DNA of 64,000 bases from Ceriagrion tenellum (taxonomy: Eukaryota > Arthropoda > Insecta > Odonata > Coenagrionidae), in contig OY720634.1 of NCBI GenBank assembly GCA_963169105.1, positions 118,642,430-118,706,429 on the forward strand. Direction: 5' to 3'. Shown here piece after piece: positions 9,394 to 22,959 of the stretch. The notes under the pieces are model-generated. The model saw only the letters and a list, made by a program, of their open reading frames with translations, did not search any database and was not told where the DNA came from. The translations under genes and the position numbers were made by a program. Numbering within the stretch: the stretch's first letter is position 1; each line of letters begins with the position of its first letter.

Positions 9394-11229
9394 AAGTTGT
9401 TATTGTCTTCTAATCCACTTATTAGTAATAACTTTTGTTATATATCGCTCCGTTAAAACTTAAAAATAGACGGTTGAAAAAGGCATATTTTCTTTAGATC
9501 TTATATATAAAATTCCGACAAATGGATCGATAGTGGATGTAATCATAGTTGTACTGACTTCATATACTCGAGAACCATTTCCCAGAGATTATCAACTGTA
9601 AGAGCTAATATTTAACAAAAATTCTCTACGTCAGGTATTCTTCCCTATCGCCAAAGATCACGTGAGTTGGAAATGACGACCAATGCATTAGTTAGCATGG
9701 AATCGCCCGGAAGAGAATAAAATAACATCCACCTCTCGCACCCAAGGGAGACCTCAATCCTCACTTTTATCCACAGATATTGGTCCGAGTGGATGAAAAG
9801 TTAATACCTCGAAGCAATAATGGATGGATACCGTTTGGGAGATAAAAAAACGAATAAAATAATCAACAGTGTTCTCTTGAATACCGGTATGTTTATGGAA
9901 GTGGCTTTTCCTAAAAATATTCAAATCTGCTTGGGGTAGTGGAAGAATTTACTTGCACGCTTCACCACTCATTTTTAACAAACTTCCATCCTTAGCTCTT
10001 TACATCATCAGCCCCAAATTCCGTCTACAATCTACATTTAGACTCTCGTCCACCCATCGCCAATACCCCTCTGCCACCGACTCCAACCTATTATTCATCT
10101 TGCATTAAGGGGTTTTAAAATATTTATTTCATATTTTGAGTCAATGAATTACTGATGATATCAGTCGTTGTTGGTTAATATTTCCTTGTAGTTCATCTAA
10201 ATCTATCTCTCCGATGAATAGCTTAAAGGTAAGTTGCTTCTTTTTCGTAATCGAATGCAATATTAATAGTTCTGAAATCACTTTATATGCCTTCGATGAA
10301 TTTTTACTACAAACACCATCTGCACCCATCCCATTTCAGGCATATTTCGGCTATTTTTTCTCTCCACTAAGCCTCCTTTCTTTCAACATTACAGATCCCC
10401 ACCATCTGTTTTCGGCGCCTAAGACCAAGAACTGAACACTGTCAAAGGCGAGTTGTGAGTCTAGCTCCACTGCTAGCTTCAGCGTCATCCAAAATGCACG
10501 TCGAAGACCGCGCACCGTGAAAAAGACAAGGAATATCAAGACCACTCCGAAATTACTATGCATGGTAAAGTGATATTATGTAATAGGTTTCTATCTCCAT
10601 AGTTCTCCTCCTCCATAGCAGTCTCACAAACCAATATAAATGTCCCAATTCCCCTATGACTAACTTGTCTCCTACCGTCAGCCAATTGCTCTCACCGCAC
10701 TGTTCAGCAGAGAGATTTTGTGCAATTGAAATATTTACGCTGAGAGTGCTACTGACGCAACCCTACTTCACCCATGGCGTAAAATCACCTCGGCCTCGCA
10801 TTTAATACCGCGTTTCCGTATAAAACCCACGTTTCAATGCCAATGGATGAAAATAGAGAATGCGTGGAATTTCTGCGTGCGGAGACTATTCTTAGCTTTG
10901 CAATACCGACGAAAGCTGAACAAAGTGTCTTAGAGCAAATTATTTTTCTCTTTAACTGAATCCTCCATGTCATATGAAAAGCAGAGACCTTGGATGTGCT
11001 GTCGCTGAACATATACACTTTTCTCATTACCACCGTGAATATCATCTTTGAGCCTACTCTAACTAATTAGATCAAAGGTTTACACGGACAAAGACCTTTG
11101 ATGTACAGTCGCAATATATGACACCGAGGCATTTAGCTATTTCTCACATTTACGAAAGAAGACTTTTGGAGTAGTGGAAAATACTGTGGATTTTGTGAAA
11201 TAAAGGCGGAGGAGGATGGATGGATAAAA
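9394..11229. other. Unassigned stretch
   Basis: No supported gene or element was seen. Confidence 0.45.
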
Positions 11230-11535
11230 TAAAAAAGATGAATTGGACCGAATAGTAAAAGAGGAAATGACCATATGGAACACCATACAGAAAAGAATTA
11301 CCATATGGAGTGGACATACTTAGGGGCACAATAGGTTTGTGAAGGGCATAATTGAAGGAAAAATAGAGGGAAAAGCCCCCAGAGGAAGACTCAGGAATAA
11401 ATTCATGGACCAAATAAAGAGGAAAGTGCATAGGAAGAGATACCGGGACGTAAGGGAACTAGAATTAGACAGGAAAGGGTGGAGATCTGCAATCAACCAG
11501 TCTTGGGATTGAACGACCAATTATGATGATCGTTA
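11230..11535 (+). pseudogene. Decayed LINE, RT C-terminal fragment
   Basis: The frame contains MNWTE, then IQKRITIWSGHT, a stop, then HNRFVKGIIEGKIEGKAPRG, and ends in DRKGWRSAINQSWD and TGA at 11510. The order WT(D/E), WIGH-LRH, IIEGKIEGK, RGR-R, DR-WR is the C-terminal signature of insect endonuclease/reverse-transcriptase LINEs often annotated as craniofacial-development-protein-2-like. A frameshift near 11255 and a stop at about 11320 kill it. The same region recurs in decayed form at 14.9, 18.0, 24.3, 43.4 and 45.2 kb. Confidence 0.75.
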
Positions 11536-14500
11536 AATAATCATAAAGTTAGAGAAATCTAATAGAGCTGGTTTTCGCCACACGACCTCCACCTGGGCTA
11601 GGAAGCATGAGAAAAAAAATGAGTGAGTTGGAAAACTTAGCAATTTAAGGACATTTAGGAGTCGTACACGCCAGTGAAATTGTTTTATCGGTAATCCCTA
11701 GGTTATTTTAAAATATCACTACCCTTATTTCTTTTTTATCGCCATAGGATCACGATAAGACACATGGAGATACTATAAAGCTTCGAGGTTACATGTGTTA
11801 TTTTCCCAGAATTCTACCTCAAGGGATTATTCAGATATTCTTTAACGGGAATGAGATATAATTTAGATTGGAATATTATAAGGACAAGATGATTTAAAGC
11901 GTGGAGTTTAAAATAAATCGCGTGAGAGAATTTCACGGCGCAACGAAAGGACCATGACAAAGATTTGACATATAAATTTACTGTTACCCAATACATATGC
12001 AATGTCCCTGGAAATATTTAAATTATATTTGCCGGCATAGATACCTCTGAGTAGCATAAAACTACGCCCTGTGAGGAACAGACACTCCTAATGTCAGTTA
12101 AATAGAATTATATTCATTCTTTTCAGGAAACACATAGCCGCCCGAATGTAGTTAAGGCGAGAATATTTTCTTGCCGTCATAGACACCATATTCAAATACC
12201 ATTACTAAATGTAAGCAACTGTAGAGCGCATTAAGTAAATGTTGTGACATTAATGACGCTATCATTTTGTTTTAGTTTTTTAAAAAAAGTCTTCAGAAAC
12301 AATGGTTTTTCGCGATTTTAAAAATGTAATTGATATGCTTTAAAAATAACCGAGGAAGTACAAAAACTTAACACAATTACATTTCTCATGAGAAACAGGC
12401 GCTATAAACACATAATTTAAAAAAATAAATTCTATCAGAAGTGCGTACTCGTTCCATTTATGAGGCAAAATGGCTGGCATTTTTTTCTGAAATATTGTAA
12501 AGTTGGGTAAGAGTATTATTTTGTCATATTTGGAAATAAAACATATCTTCCGTAAAAACGAGACCAAATTCTTCGAGATTTTATGCGAAGTGATATTTTG
12601 CTCGAACTTTCGAAACTATGATTAACGAGTGAACTTTGAGTCTCCATAAAACATTGCCGTACGATTAAAGAGAATATAATTTTCCCCTTATTTTTTTGAC
12701 GACTTCAAGAATCATGGAACTAGCCCTCGTAACCTTTCAATCTTTGGAGTACATTAAAATGACCTGCACAGATCTGTGATTATGTCATTCTCTTACGATC
12801 TTGAGAGATCTCTGAGGAGATAACATTAAAATATACATAAGGCGACCGATGGGATCTCTGGTGCTGGATTGCTCTATCCTATGTGGAGACTAAGGTTCAG
12901 TTCTCATGATAATTAAGGTGATGGTTTATTACATCATTAAAGGAAGTTTTTTTTAGAAAAATTGAGCAAAAGGGCTGCAATTTATACTCGAAAGTATTTA
13001 CCTTAGTTTTTCAATAAATGCCATTTGAACATCAGTTACAAGATACGCGGCACAGTCATGGAAGTACAGACGTATTATTATAATGAAACGCCCTAATCTG
13101 CTGATGCCTCAGAACTAACTCACGGTGCAACCAAATCACTTCTTGCTCATGAAACGCATTATAATTTTGTTCGTATTTTATTCAAGTGCAGTTAAAATTT
13201 CACATGTTTTTGTGATGAAATGCGGAGCATTGACGGGAAGGACAAATTATCGTTGATATTTACTACTTCGCTGCAGTATTGTCGTTGGGTCTTTTCAAGG
13301 TAGCCTTCAAGAGCCCAGAAAATCCATCATTGCATTTGCAAAACATTGCCATTGAAAAAACTAGTCCAGATTTGAGGACATAATAAAATGTAGCTCTCCA
13401 GAGTTTTCAGAAGTATCTCACAAGTTTTTTATCTCGCACTTTGCACAAATGATGAGCTCACCTTCGAGATCTCCTTTTTCAAAATAAATGGGAACACACG
13501 TTTAACTTGTCTAAATAATATTCAGATATATTTGTTTGCCGGCGAACTCAAGCGAGAGTGACCAAAGTGTTTGAGTACCCATCACCATAAAGGGGATAAG
13601 TTTCCTCTCGCGGCCAACACGAATGTGGAGCGGAATAGAAACAGAAGGAATTGCCACTGAAATTATTAAAATGAGTCGTTGGTCGCCACAATGCTCACGC
13701 AAAATTAGTCAGCCTCGTGTCCTATCAATGCTAATTTCAGAAAGCCTTAGGTTGTGTCTTTGTTGATGTATCATTGTCCGCCCGTTGTTAATTAATCCTC
13801 CCAACTGTTTCTGAAATTAGCGTGCATAAGCAAATGAACCCTTGTCCAAATATGGCCATGTGGTATCAGGAAAAGTGCAGGGTAATTTGGCTTTGCTGTT
13901 TGGGCGTGCTGTTTACAAAAAATACGCTCACAAGAGAGGCTCAAGCCAGAGGAAATTTCATGAAACTCTTCCATCATAGTTTAATACTTCCAGCTTGGAT
14001 TCTACCGAGTTACACACTTTCGGCATCTTCTCGTATAAATTATAGTACGTACAAAAGTAGTGATTTACGTAAGAATAAGGATTAAAGTGGGACAAGAGTA
14101 CTTCAGTGCATAGCCACTCGTATAAGGTGATCTCTGAATGTGAGTTGACTGAGCTTGACGGTAGCTACCAGCTTTCAAAATTAATTAAACCGATGGCTGT
14201 AAGTATGGTTTTATGAACGTATCAATTCAATGTAGCGTTTGAGAATCTATTTTTTCATCTATAAAACTTTTTTGCATGACAGCTGCTTCGAGCTAGTTAA
14301 ATAAACTCTTCAGGTCATATCATTGTCACGCCATGTATCAGTAATGGCGGTTTCAAAATTATAGAATACAATTCATTAGCGTCGGTGAAGTGTGTTGTCA
14401 ATGATAAAAGTCTGTGATTAGACTGCGGGGGACGGGGAAAGTAGTACAAATTGGGCATTAACTGATAGCAATGATATGCTCAGTTAGCAGTGATATGCCT

Positions 14501-14849
14501 TTCACTAGGAGCGGTTTCTTGGGGGTCGTATAATAAATTTTTACTACTAGGTACGTGAAAGGACGCTGAATGATGTCAACAGAAACTGATAGAGTTGTTT
14601 ATCTGGCATGAGCCACATTTCTAACCAGCGCCATTGTTACGCTTCTCTAGCATAAGCGTCAAGGCCCAACCTTGGATTCATCCGCATTTCAGATATCATC
14701 ATTGCTTTAGGTATTCACCTTGATAACAGGATGGCCCGGGGATGGACAGTCTTACCAGGGGGCAAAAGCTATTTCTCAGATCCTTCCCTCAGAAAACGAC
14801 TAACCTAGCATTATTGAAACCCTTTTAAGCCCTTCGTATCCTCAGTATC
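11536..14849. other. Unassigned stretch, 3.3 kb
   Basis: No gene is supported. A short imperfect duplication (AGCAATGATATGC and AGCAGTGATATGC) lies at about 14467-14499. The remaining DNA is AT-rich with no splice-flanked frame that I trust. Confidence 0.45.
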
Positions 14850-15280
14850 TTTGCACATCGCCTGTTATTTCTATGCTTCTCTTCACTATTTCACTCTTAC
14901 TCTACATTTCTCCCACTATTACACTCTTCAGAATGTCGTTACTCCTCAATACGTCCTGTCAATTTTTCCGCCTCTCTCTAATTCCATCTATAAGATTCCT
15001 ACACTCTCCTACCACACACTTCCACATTTTTTTCTTATTTACCCATTAGTGTCTACATCTGAACATTCATATCTCAAATGCCTACAAAGAAAGCTCATCT
15101 TCCTCCCGCAGCTCACCAATTTTCTGAGTAGGTACTATAACCCTACGCTTAGCGTTCTGGTCTTAACTAATCTTAATTCAATGTCTCTACTGAGGTTTTA
15201 TTCCAACAAATCATTGTATATAACGAAATACTTCTTTTGCTGGCGAATTTCTTCACAAGCCTTGAAAGTTTCGGAGAGCT
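14850..15280 (-). pseudogene. Heavily decayed LINE, RT C-terminal fragment
   Basis: Minus-strand translation gives CEEIRQQKKYFVIYNDLL, then NLSRDIELRLVKTRTLSVGL. Further on it gives IRERRKN-QDVLRSNDILKS, then VIVGEM. These align by eye with EIK-RI-AK-AF, SL-LRLRLVKCYVWSVLLYG, and RRAR-IGHVLRHDSLLKTVIEG of the same LINE family as at 11.2 and 45.2 kb. Stops and indels are frequent. The 143-codon open frame on the plus strand at this place is only its antisense. Confidence 0.55.
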
Positions 15281-15599
15281 AAATACTACCGTTACTCATT
15301 GACTGGCAATATGAAATATTTTTACAACAGTTTCCCATTTTTTAAAGAATAGCAGCTCCACGGTGAGCATAATTAAGGCAGATAGAATACTTCGGAGTAT
15401 AAAAATTGCATGGACAATAATTTTCAAATCTGCGATATCCTCTGTATGCTAGAAATTCACCGATTTTGTGAATCGATCGTTTCGGATTAGAAAGCGAGTC
15501 GGAAAATTAAAAGCCGTCTACGCGTTCGCAGCCTGAACTGTGACAGGAAATAATTCAACGGCTTTTTGGCTCACGAAAAGAAAAGAATGACTCGGACGG

Positions 15600-16060
15600 A
15601 GGATATGATTTAAGAGCAGGCGGTGTTTTCGTTAAAAAAAAGTTTTATCCTCGGAGAATTAGGAGCGTTTACCGTGTGGGGAAGACCGGACGACCTTTAT
15701 CCGTTGGGGAGAGGAGGCGAGGAAATATATTTGGGAGAAATCCATTCGCCAATTGTCTTTCTCCCCCTGTCGCCTCCGGTCCGGCCAAAAACCGGCGAGG
15801 GATGACGCCGTAATTCACCGGCGGCAGCCATCGGGGTCCCGCCTGCCGGCGAGTCCAAGGGATCCCCCCCGAGCAGAGTAAAGGGATAAAGGGAGTGGTC
15901 AAAAGGGTTTGTGCTAGCTGCAGGGGAAGCGCCGATCATCGCCGGAAGAGGCGTGGCTGGAGAGTGGGGCATTGTGGTCAGGATCCCTGGACAGCGAGCG
16001 GCGGGACCAAGGCTGAGAGATAGACGCACTACAACGTCGCCTCGAAAAGAGCGTGAAACA
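15600..16060. other. GC/CpG-rich islet
   Basis: CpG-rich sequence with overlapping open frames on both strands, for example 15697-16029 (-). No signal peptide, domain or splice-delimited frame was convincing. It could be a regulatory islet. Confidence 0.45.
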
Positions 16061-16744
16061 CGTGACTCACCGAATAATATCGCATCAGATAATGTGAAAG
16101 TGAATTAATGAATTTCGTATTTTACCTTGTTTGGCATGGCATCACACATCAAGGTCATTGTGCTAATTAATTTGTGGCATCACATTATTTGAACAGATAT
16201 ATCCCATATGCTTGCTGTGAAAAATATATCAATTTCAATATTTCTTTAATTATCTGTAATTTCATCTAGTTGCAGTAGGTATTTAAAATTAATGAACTAA
16301 ATATCGCATCTCGTATGACACCGCAAATCGCTCGATAGGACGCATCATGGGAATAGCATAACTAAACCAATTCAATAAATTACATATTGCATGAACTTAA
16401 GAGAGTTCTCCACTGAACCTATTGAGAAAATATATACTAATTCAACTTTCTCAACTGTACCTAGGTATTTAGTTTTATTAAGGAAAGGATTAAAGTAATG
16501 ACTTATGCATAAGAAGACAAGTCCTCAAGAGGCTCTAAAACAAAGAGCAACTTCTTTCCAAAAAAGCCTGAAGTTCAAGATAAGTATAATGCAACAATAT
16601 CTTGGCTTGACATATAGCATTTAAGACACATTTCTCCTCCTGAACTTACAAAAATAACCTAATTCCGTACTTCGCATATTCCAACTCTATATGTTAACGA
16701 CGTTAATTGATTTATCTTTCAAAACAAATAAATAGCCTCTTTCA
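16061..16744. other. Unassigned AT-rich stretch
   Basis: Nothing recognised. Confidence 0.45.
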
Positions 16745-16935
16745 TAACGACGGGGATCGAGTTGGCGAGTCGACTTGAGTTCTGGCTTCTAGTTTTGATA
16801 GTCCGCGCTCGAATCCTGGAGGGGATTGGGTTTTGTCAAATCTCCACCCACACTAGAGGTATAAGAGGAGAGCTTTTCAAAGGCATTTATCCAGGTAGTA
16901 AAGCAAAGTCCTCTTTAGGGCTTTCAATAAGATTA
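16745..16935 (+). mobile_element. Old tRNA-like SINE relic
   Basis: GTTGGCGAGTCGACTTGAG at about 16760 and GCTCGAATCCTGG at 16809-16821 have the spacing of a tRNA head. The second is one mismatch from a B box. The body runs on through GGGATTGGGTTTTGTCAAAT and a segment rich in AGGTATAAGAGG. No TSD was seen, and the A box is poor. A diverged tRNA pseudogene is the alternative. Confidence 0.4.
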
Positions 16936-18019
16936 CGCGAATGATAGTAAATGAATAAAACAAAATATCTCAGGCTTAACTTAGCGGAATCTTTTGATTT
17001 TCATATAAAAAAGAAAAAAAGCATCCATCCATATTTTTTTAAATAGCTTCAATCGAAATTTCAATGTATTTGAACTTTTAAGACGACGGTTACCCGTTGA
17101 AAAAAAGGACGGAGTTAATTAAAAAGATCTTGGATAAATTCTATCAATATTTTTAAATTCTTCCGAGTAATGCAATTTCTGGTCGCCTCCCTTAATAGCG
17201 AACTAGCAGATCATGAAGCTTATAATTGAATCATTTCGAAAATTTATCGTGTCGCTTATTACATGGCATCTCAAGGCGAAATATATCGCATTGCTCGGCA
17301 GAGAGCGATCACTAGGAGGTATTTAATGAATCTTGTCCATTGCTGTCGATACCTTGTGATATCCCGAAGCCCCGGGCGCAAAACGCAAGCCGCCGAGGCG
17401 GAGGCTTTAACTCCCCGGCGGGACGCAACTTCTGTATTGAACTCACAATCAACGATTGAAAACTTTGTGTGCACGAGAGAGAGAGTAGGTATGGATTCAG
17501 GCGCGGGCAATCACGGACCATCCCACCAACCCCTGCCCCCCACAACTCCCTGGGCGGCACTGGCCCACGTCTAATTCCGTTGCTTGGCATGACGGCGGCA
17601 TCATTAGGATGCAGCAGTTTTAATTGGTACTCCTGTGAGGAGAGGGGGAAGGGAATTCCTCCAACAGATCAGTTGCAATGAACGAGAGGGCGCGACTGCA
17701 TAGCTGAGCACTTGAACTGATGGGCGGGGTGGGAGTTTTTTATCCCGTTTTGCTCCCTAGGGATCGACATCCCGTGACATCAGAAATCATCAAAAGCAGT
17801 TACCAGTTAGGTTAATTTGCTGCAGCTCAGCGAACCATTTCATTTCGATAATGAAGCTCAGTCTTTAAATCTCTGGTTAAATAATTACCAGCTCGGAATG
17901 GAAACTGTTTCCATTTTCTCTCTTTTTGTTTTTTTTTGTTCTCCCGCTTCACAACTATCAAGTCAACTGACCAACAGTCTGCTTTCACATACGAAATACC
18001 AACTATCTAGCTTTAGTTT
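16936..18019. other. Unassigned stretch with short GC-rich patch
   Basis: GC-rich sequence at about 17380-17700 carries overlapping frames on both strands. Nothing there is recognisable as a gene. Confidence 0.45.
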
Positions 18020-18345
18020 TAACTTAGACGTCACTTAATAATTTTCCTTTCCAATTCCATCCATAGCCTCCATCGGTGATTCTCCCAATCAATTTCTCTT
18101 CCATTATTGTTTTCAAAGAGCTAGTGCGTCAAAACATGGGACCAATAGTTGCGCCTCTCCTTCACCACAATTTCAATCCCGCAATTTCTCCCTCCAACTA
18201 TTCGTATGTCGCCTTCATCGGCAATTCTTTCCGTCCATTTAATCTTTATCATGCTTCTGTAATATCAAAATCGATTTATTTAAGTGTCTCTGCTATGCAG
18301 ATGATTTGGTTTCTGCTTCATCGTCATATAGGAATATGTCATGTC
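18020..18345 (-). pseudogene. Decayed LINE, RT C-terminal fragment
   Basis: On the minus strand IKIKWTERIADEGDIRIVGG is followed by KERRNYWSHVLTH. In a shifted frame comes SLKTIMEEKLIGRI, then DNA for a GRPWMEWIGKI-like segment and a GACGTC. This matches KIKWTDRITNEEVLRRVGE, RRARWIGHVLRH and SLLKTIIEGKIEGR of the family seen at 11.2 and 45.2 kb. Several frameshifts and stops are present. The 147-codon plus-strand frame at 18076-18519 overlaps most of it and is its antisense shadow. Confidence 0.65.
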
Positions 18346-19840
18346 ATATGTATGTATTTGAAGTGTTGCCTTACTTCCAAGTTCGTATTGCTGGTTGAAT
18401 ATATTATTCTTCTCATAGAATGCATTCTAGACTCATATAATTATTACGCTATTCTGCTCGAAATCTCCGAAAATGGCCATATTCTTCCACTTGGGCAAGA
18501 TTTTGCTGCACGAGGTTGATGGCGACTCTGATATAAAACACGGTAGCGAAAAATAGCATTTCGTCATCTTTCGTATCGATTTGTAAATGAAAGTCGCCAT
18601 TCTGCCAGTCATATTTCGGGAGCTTCATCGGTAAAATCATTGATAAGGAGCGACAGCTTCCTGTAGGCCGTTTCTTGGGCAGTGAGAAATATCGATTCGC
18701 TTTTTATTGCGATTGGAAAGGTTTTTATCTGATTTGTAGAAAAAAAAGTCTCCATATTAGGTTCCTTAAAATATTGCCTCTAGTCGTTCTGATTCTAAAT
18801 TTCGCAACAGCAAATAAAAGGATTGTGCCTTACCGCGGAACAGAATGACGCAGCTTGCGAGATTCGCCACATGCGAGGATTTTTGTTTCCAATAGAGACA
18901 ATTTCTTCGTGATTATATGAGTATCACTATAATTGGAATTATTTCCGAAATATTAATTAGCGATTTTAATATATATCCGGAGCACTTGCAGTCCTTGCCG
19001 TGAAAGTAATGTTCTCAACAGCCGGCGTTTAATACCAACTATTGACTATCACTCAATACTCAACATATTGACTAATTTTTGAACTTCGTTTACCTGATGT
19101 GATGTGTAAAAGCTTGCTCTCTTTATTGCTTCCAATTCATTGTTATCAAACACCTTGTAACGCATTGGTCTGTCAATTCACCTGGAACGCCACGCCATCT
19201 TACGCCTAATATTGGCATGTTAGACGCCTCTTTCAAGACAGCAGAAATATTGCAAGATATCGCATTATGATTCTAAACAATCGCAAATATATGGCTAGTT
19301 GAAGGAAATACAACATATTGGTTTACAAATCATGTTCAATGCTGTATCAAATCGCAATTATGTAACATACGGTCATCAAACCGTTATATCTCACAAATAA
19401 GTTGAGAATACTATACGTCATTAGAGCCAAATGCAGTACGACGATTCAAATATATTCAAAGCAATATTAGAACCAAACGATTCCATTTAAGTGGTCAAGG
19501 GGGATAATATGTAAAACTATTTCAGGCGCTTATGCGAAATGCTGAATCTTTCATTATGAGTGGGATATCATGCGATGCGGAACATGAATGCCAAGCGCAA
19601 TGTAACGATATGGAATAGGTATGTTTCGGTCCATTCACTTGCAATTACAGTGCACCGGGTTTTATGCGGTACATAGTGCGTTAGCCGAGTACCAAACTAG
19701 TTCAGTGTCTGACAGAGGCAGTATTGAGAATCCAGGTTACCACTCGATGGGCTGCCGGTGGGATTAATCACGTTAAGTCGCCGTGGTATTCGCTAAATAC
19801 TCAACGATCGGTGTTTCCGTCAAGTCGTACTCGCGTGAAG
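18346..19840. other. Unassigned stretch
   Basis: No gene or repeat is supported. Confidence 0.45.
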
Positions 19841-19858
19841 AGGCGAGGCGAGTCGTCG

Positions 19859-19890
19859 TTTAAATAGCCTCGCTTTGCAACTCAGCCAGT
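19859..19890 (+). promoter_or_regulatory. Candidate Pol II core promoter (TATA plus initiator)
   Basis: TTTAAATA at 19859-19866 is followed about 25-29 bases later by CTCAGCCAGT (19881-19890), which holds initiator-like TCAG and CCAGT. The flanks are CpG-rich (GCGAGGCGAGTCGTCG upstream; GCGGACGCGG and CGCGCGTCGGGACG downstream), unlike the AT-rich surroundings. No coding exon with a clear product follows, so this could be a 5'-UTR exon promoter or a chance match. Confidence 0.35.
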
Positions 19891-21839
19891 TAAATCACGG
19901 GAATGCAAGCGGACGCGGAAAGGATTCAATTCTAGGTCCGCCGAGTGATGGAGAGTCTCGCGCGTCGGGACGATTACCGAAAAAAAAACACGCGGTTAAA
20001 ACTCGACATACCTCAAACGGTCGCCAAGAGAGTATTTGTAAAAATTTAGGAAAATACGGAAAATATAACTCAGGAAATAAAAACACCCAAAATATAAAAT
20101 TTTGACGTGATACTTTTAATATTTTTCAGCAGTTAATAATCCATTTTCGGTCTTTCAAGGAAATATGTATCTTCATGAGGAATAATTAAGAAAATATTGT
20201 CTGGTAAACTATAAACGATAAAAAATTGTAAAATATTAAACATTATCATCTAAAATAGACGATATAAGACCACGATGTAAAGTATTTGCAAAAATCTTCA
20301 CAAATCGAGGAACACAATTTTCCTCCTGCAATTTTTCCTTTCTCCTCCTGAGACCCAAACGAGTTTCAGCCATTGAAATTTTAACTTACTCGACATATTT
20401 TCCAAGTATAGAAAACAGTTGAAAGTCTTATTTTGGCTATGAAGTTGGTTTCAGATCTGGCTATGAAGTTGGTCCCGCAGATCGCAGCACAAGACTGTCC
20501 ACTAGGATGGACTTCGAGTCATTTGCTGTAAAAAAGGGTATCTACGAGATACTAGGAAAAACAGCTGGTGTCCAATATAATGGACACGGGGTCTCAGGAG
20601 GTTAAGACTAAATTTCTGCTGTGAACAGCGTGGGTCAAATAAAAATAACAATTTTCCTTACTTCCTTCTCATTTCTGTGGAGGTGTGAAATGGACTTCCC
20701 TCTTTCGTCCATTTTACGCTTTATAGTTTAGCAAAGTACTTTATCAGTTTCAGTTAGCAATTTTATGCTCGCAGGATTAATTTTTTTGGTCTCGTGGACT
20801 GAGCTTCTGAGTGACGTGAGTGTATAAACATTCCTCAGAGAGGCTCACAGTACTTTTATGTGGCTAGCATAAGTCGATGTCAACCTTAATTAATTAGAAA
20901 TATTGCCGTAGTTGCTATTTGTACTAGCAGAACTCAGGTACTAAATTAGTTAAACGAGTTCTGCCGCAATTCGAGGCCGTTTTGATTTTCAGTAGCCGTG
21001 TTTACACTGCAAATATTGCTTCGCACATTCCGGCATTACACCAACGGGGTATTAAAGTACGTTCTCGCCCTGAATAACTTTCGCTAATTATAAATTCCCT
21101 TTTCTGCATACATCAAATCGCAAACTTTTCAGCCAAACAAGGAAACTACGCTCGTATCACTTTAAGCGAAGTGAGTGGTGGGTAAATGTTCGCTAATGGC
21201 TTCTATAACGAGATTTTTTTTTATTAAAAATGGGAAAAACCGAGCAAGAGGAAAAATCTGGCAAAAAAGAACGCAGCTCGACTCAAAATGACCTGGTATT
21301 TTCTTTCCGTTTGAGACACCAAGAGGAGCGAGGAAAATAAATCCGTCCCACTGCTTTGCAATGCTTTTATTTTCAGATAGGGGAGTATCCTAATAAGTCA
21401 CGAGCATTCACCGCGCACCGTAGCTTTTCCAGAAATGAGTATGCGTGGCTCATAAGAGATATCTGCTAGTTTTAATCAGCTAAAAAGAATTTACGAGACA
21501 TTTTACAAAAATCTCGAGATGTGCCAAGGTAATAGTGTACTTAGCACATTTGCATTAGAAGGATGTACTACCTACTGATTCAATAACTGTTTGTTTGGAT
21601 TGGCATTTGAGTCCGACCTTAATTCGTGAATATCGCCGCATTGTGTGCATCACGGAATGTTTTGGCGTTCATCGCTTTCCAGAGAGGTTGAGTTGAAGTT
21701 TGGGTGATATCATCATTCTTAAGTGTCTCGCAGAATAGCAATATCGCGCCATCCGAGGACGTGAAATATCACTGGATTCACAATTCGCATCCGGAGTTTC
21801 CCGTGGCGTCGCATAAATAAAGAGACAATCTCTTCTGCT
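19891..21839. other. Unassigned stretch
   Basis: No gene is supported. TGGCTATGAAGTTGGT occurs twice, 25 bases apart (20434-20449 and 20459-20474). Confidence 0.45.
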
Positions 21840-22170
21840 CATTCGCCAAGAGCCTTGGCCCGGACCCCTTCCCCCGGCCACCTTCTACCTCCAAAAATGG
21901 GTCGTCGGGACCGAGGGACAGAGGCGGGAGGCGTATGGGAGTGGGGGGGGGGGCTGAATGGGGAGAGAGAGACTTGACCTCATTGCCGACGCACTCTTGT
22001 CTCCGACCCGCTTTCGATGGGCCCCCCCGAAAAAAAATAAAGTTTCCCCCCTGGTTTCGTCTCTATGAGGAACTTCCTGCTCACCATGAGTGCATAGGAC
22101 CGAGCAATATTCCACTTCCAATATCGACCCGTGATGCAAGCGAACATGAGGGTAATCACGACATGTCACC
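21840..22170. other. GC-rich islet
   Basis: G- and C-rich runs (GGGGGGGG, CCCCCC) and overlapping frames on both strands. No product is recognisable. Confidence 0.45.
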
Positions 22171-22959
22171 ACGGTGATTAATTAAATATGATGAAGGTAA
22201 ATCATTTGGCTCTGGCGATAGAAAAAATACCACAGGTTAAAGAAGACAGTGGATGGCGTTTCCACCTACAAAAGTGAATTTTAAGAAAAACCTTTGGTAT
22301 TCACGAAAAATAATCCACCCTTACGGGTCTATTGCATTCATGTTGTCCATAAATTTTTAAGGTAATGCGAGGCTTTTTTTATATTTTATTTGCATTTTCC
22401 AGTATTTTTGATAATTTTCAACAATGCTTTGCTTATTGCGCCATTAATACCTATGTTCCAGGCGTGTCAACTGCAAACCTGATCCATTTAATGTGCCCGT
22501 AAACGTAAATAATTGATATCAAGAATTCCGCTGAGATATTGCACCGAGTGATTTCATCTATACCCTTCTTTACTCATTGAATAATAAAAATAGTCTCTCA
22601 TTCCTAGATTTGTGTTAACGTTCTAAATTCTAAACAAAATAAACACACGTTAATATTATTTATGCGCGCCAAAATGTTCAGTTTACATCAAAATTATGTT
22701 CGTATTTAAAAACGTCTGTCATATTTGTCGGGGCAAAAAATGAGAACAACAGCTAACCGTTGAAATTATGGTCGGTAAATAAAAGTTAATCGGGAAAATA
22801 TGTTTTACACGTATCTCAAATGCTATTGGTTGCTCACTGAAACCACGAGCTGACACTCATTAGATCCATTAGGCGTTAAGACTCTGCTGAACTGCTTCCT
22901 AAAACATACTTTCATATAATTAGGGTTTCATAGGCTACGACAAGAGTTCACCAAGTACC
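22171..22959. other. Unassigned AT-rich stretch
   Basis: Nothing recognised. Confidence 0.45.

Noticed and set aside
14851..15282. 143-codon plus-strand open frame
   Set aside because: The opposite strand reads as a decayed LINE reverse-transcriptase C-terminus, so this is its antisense.
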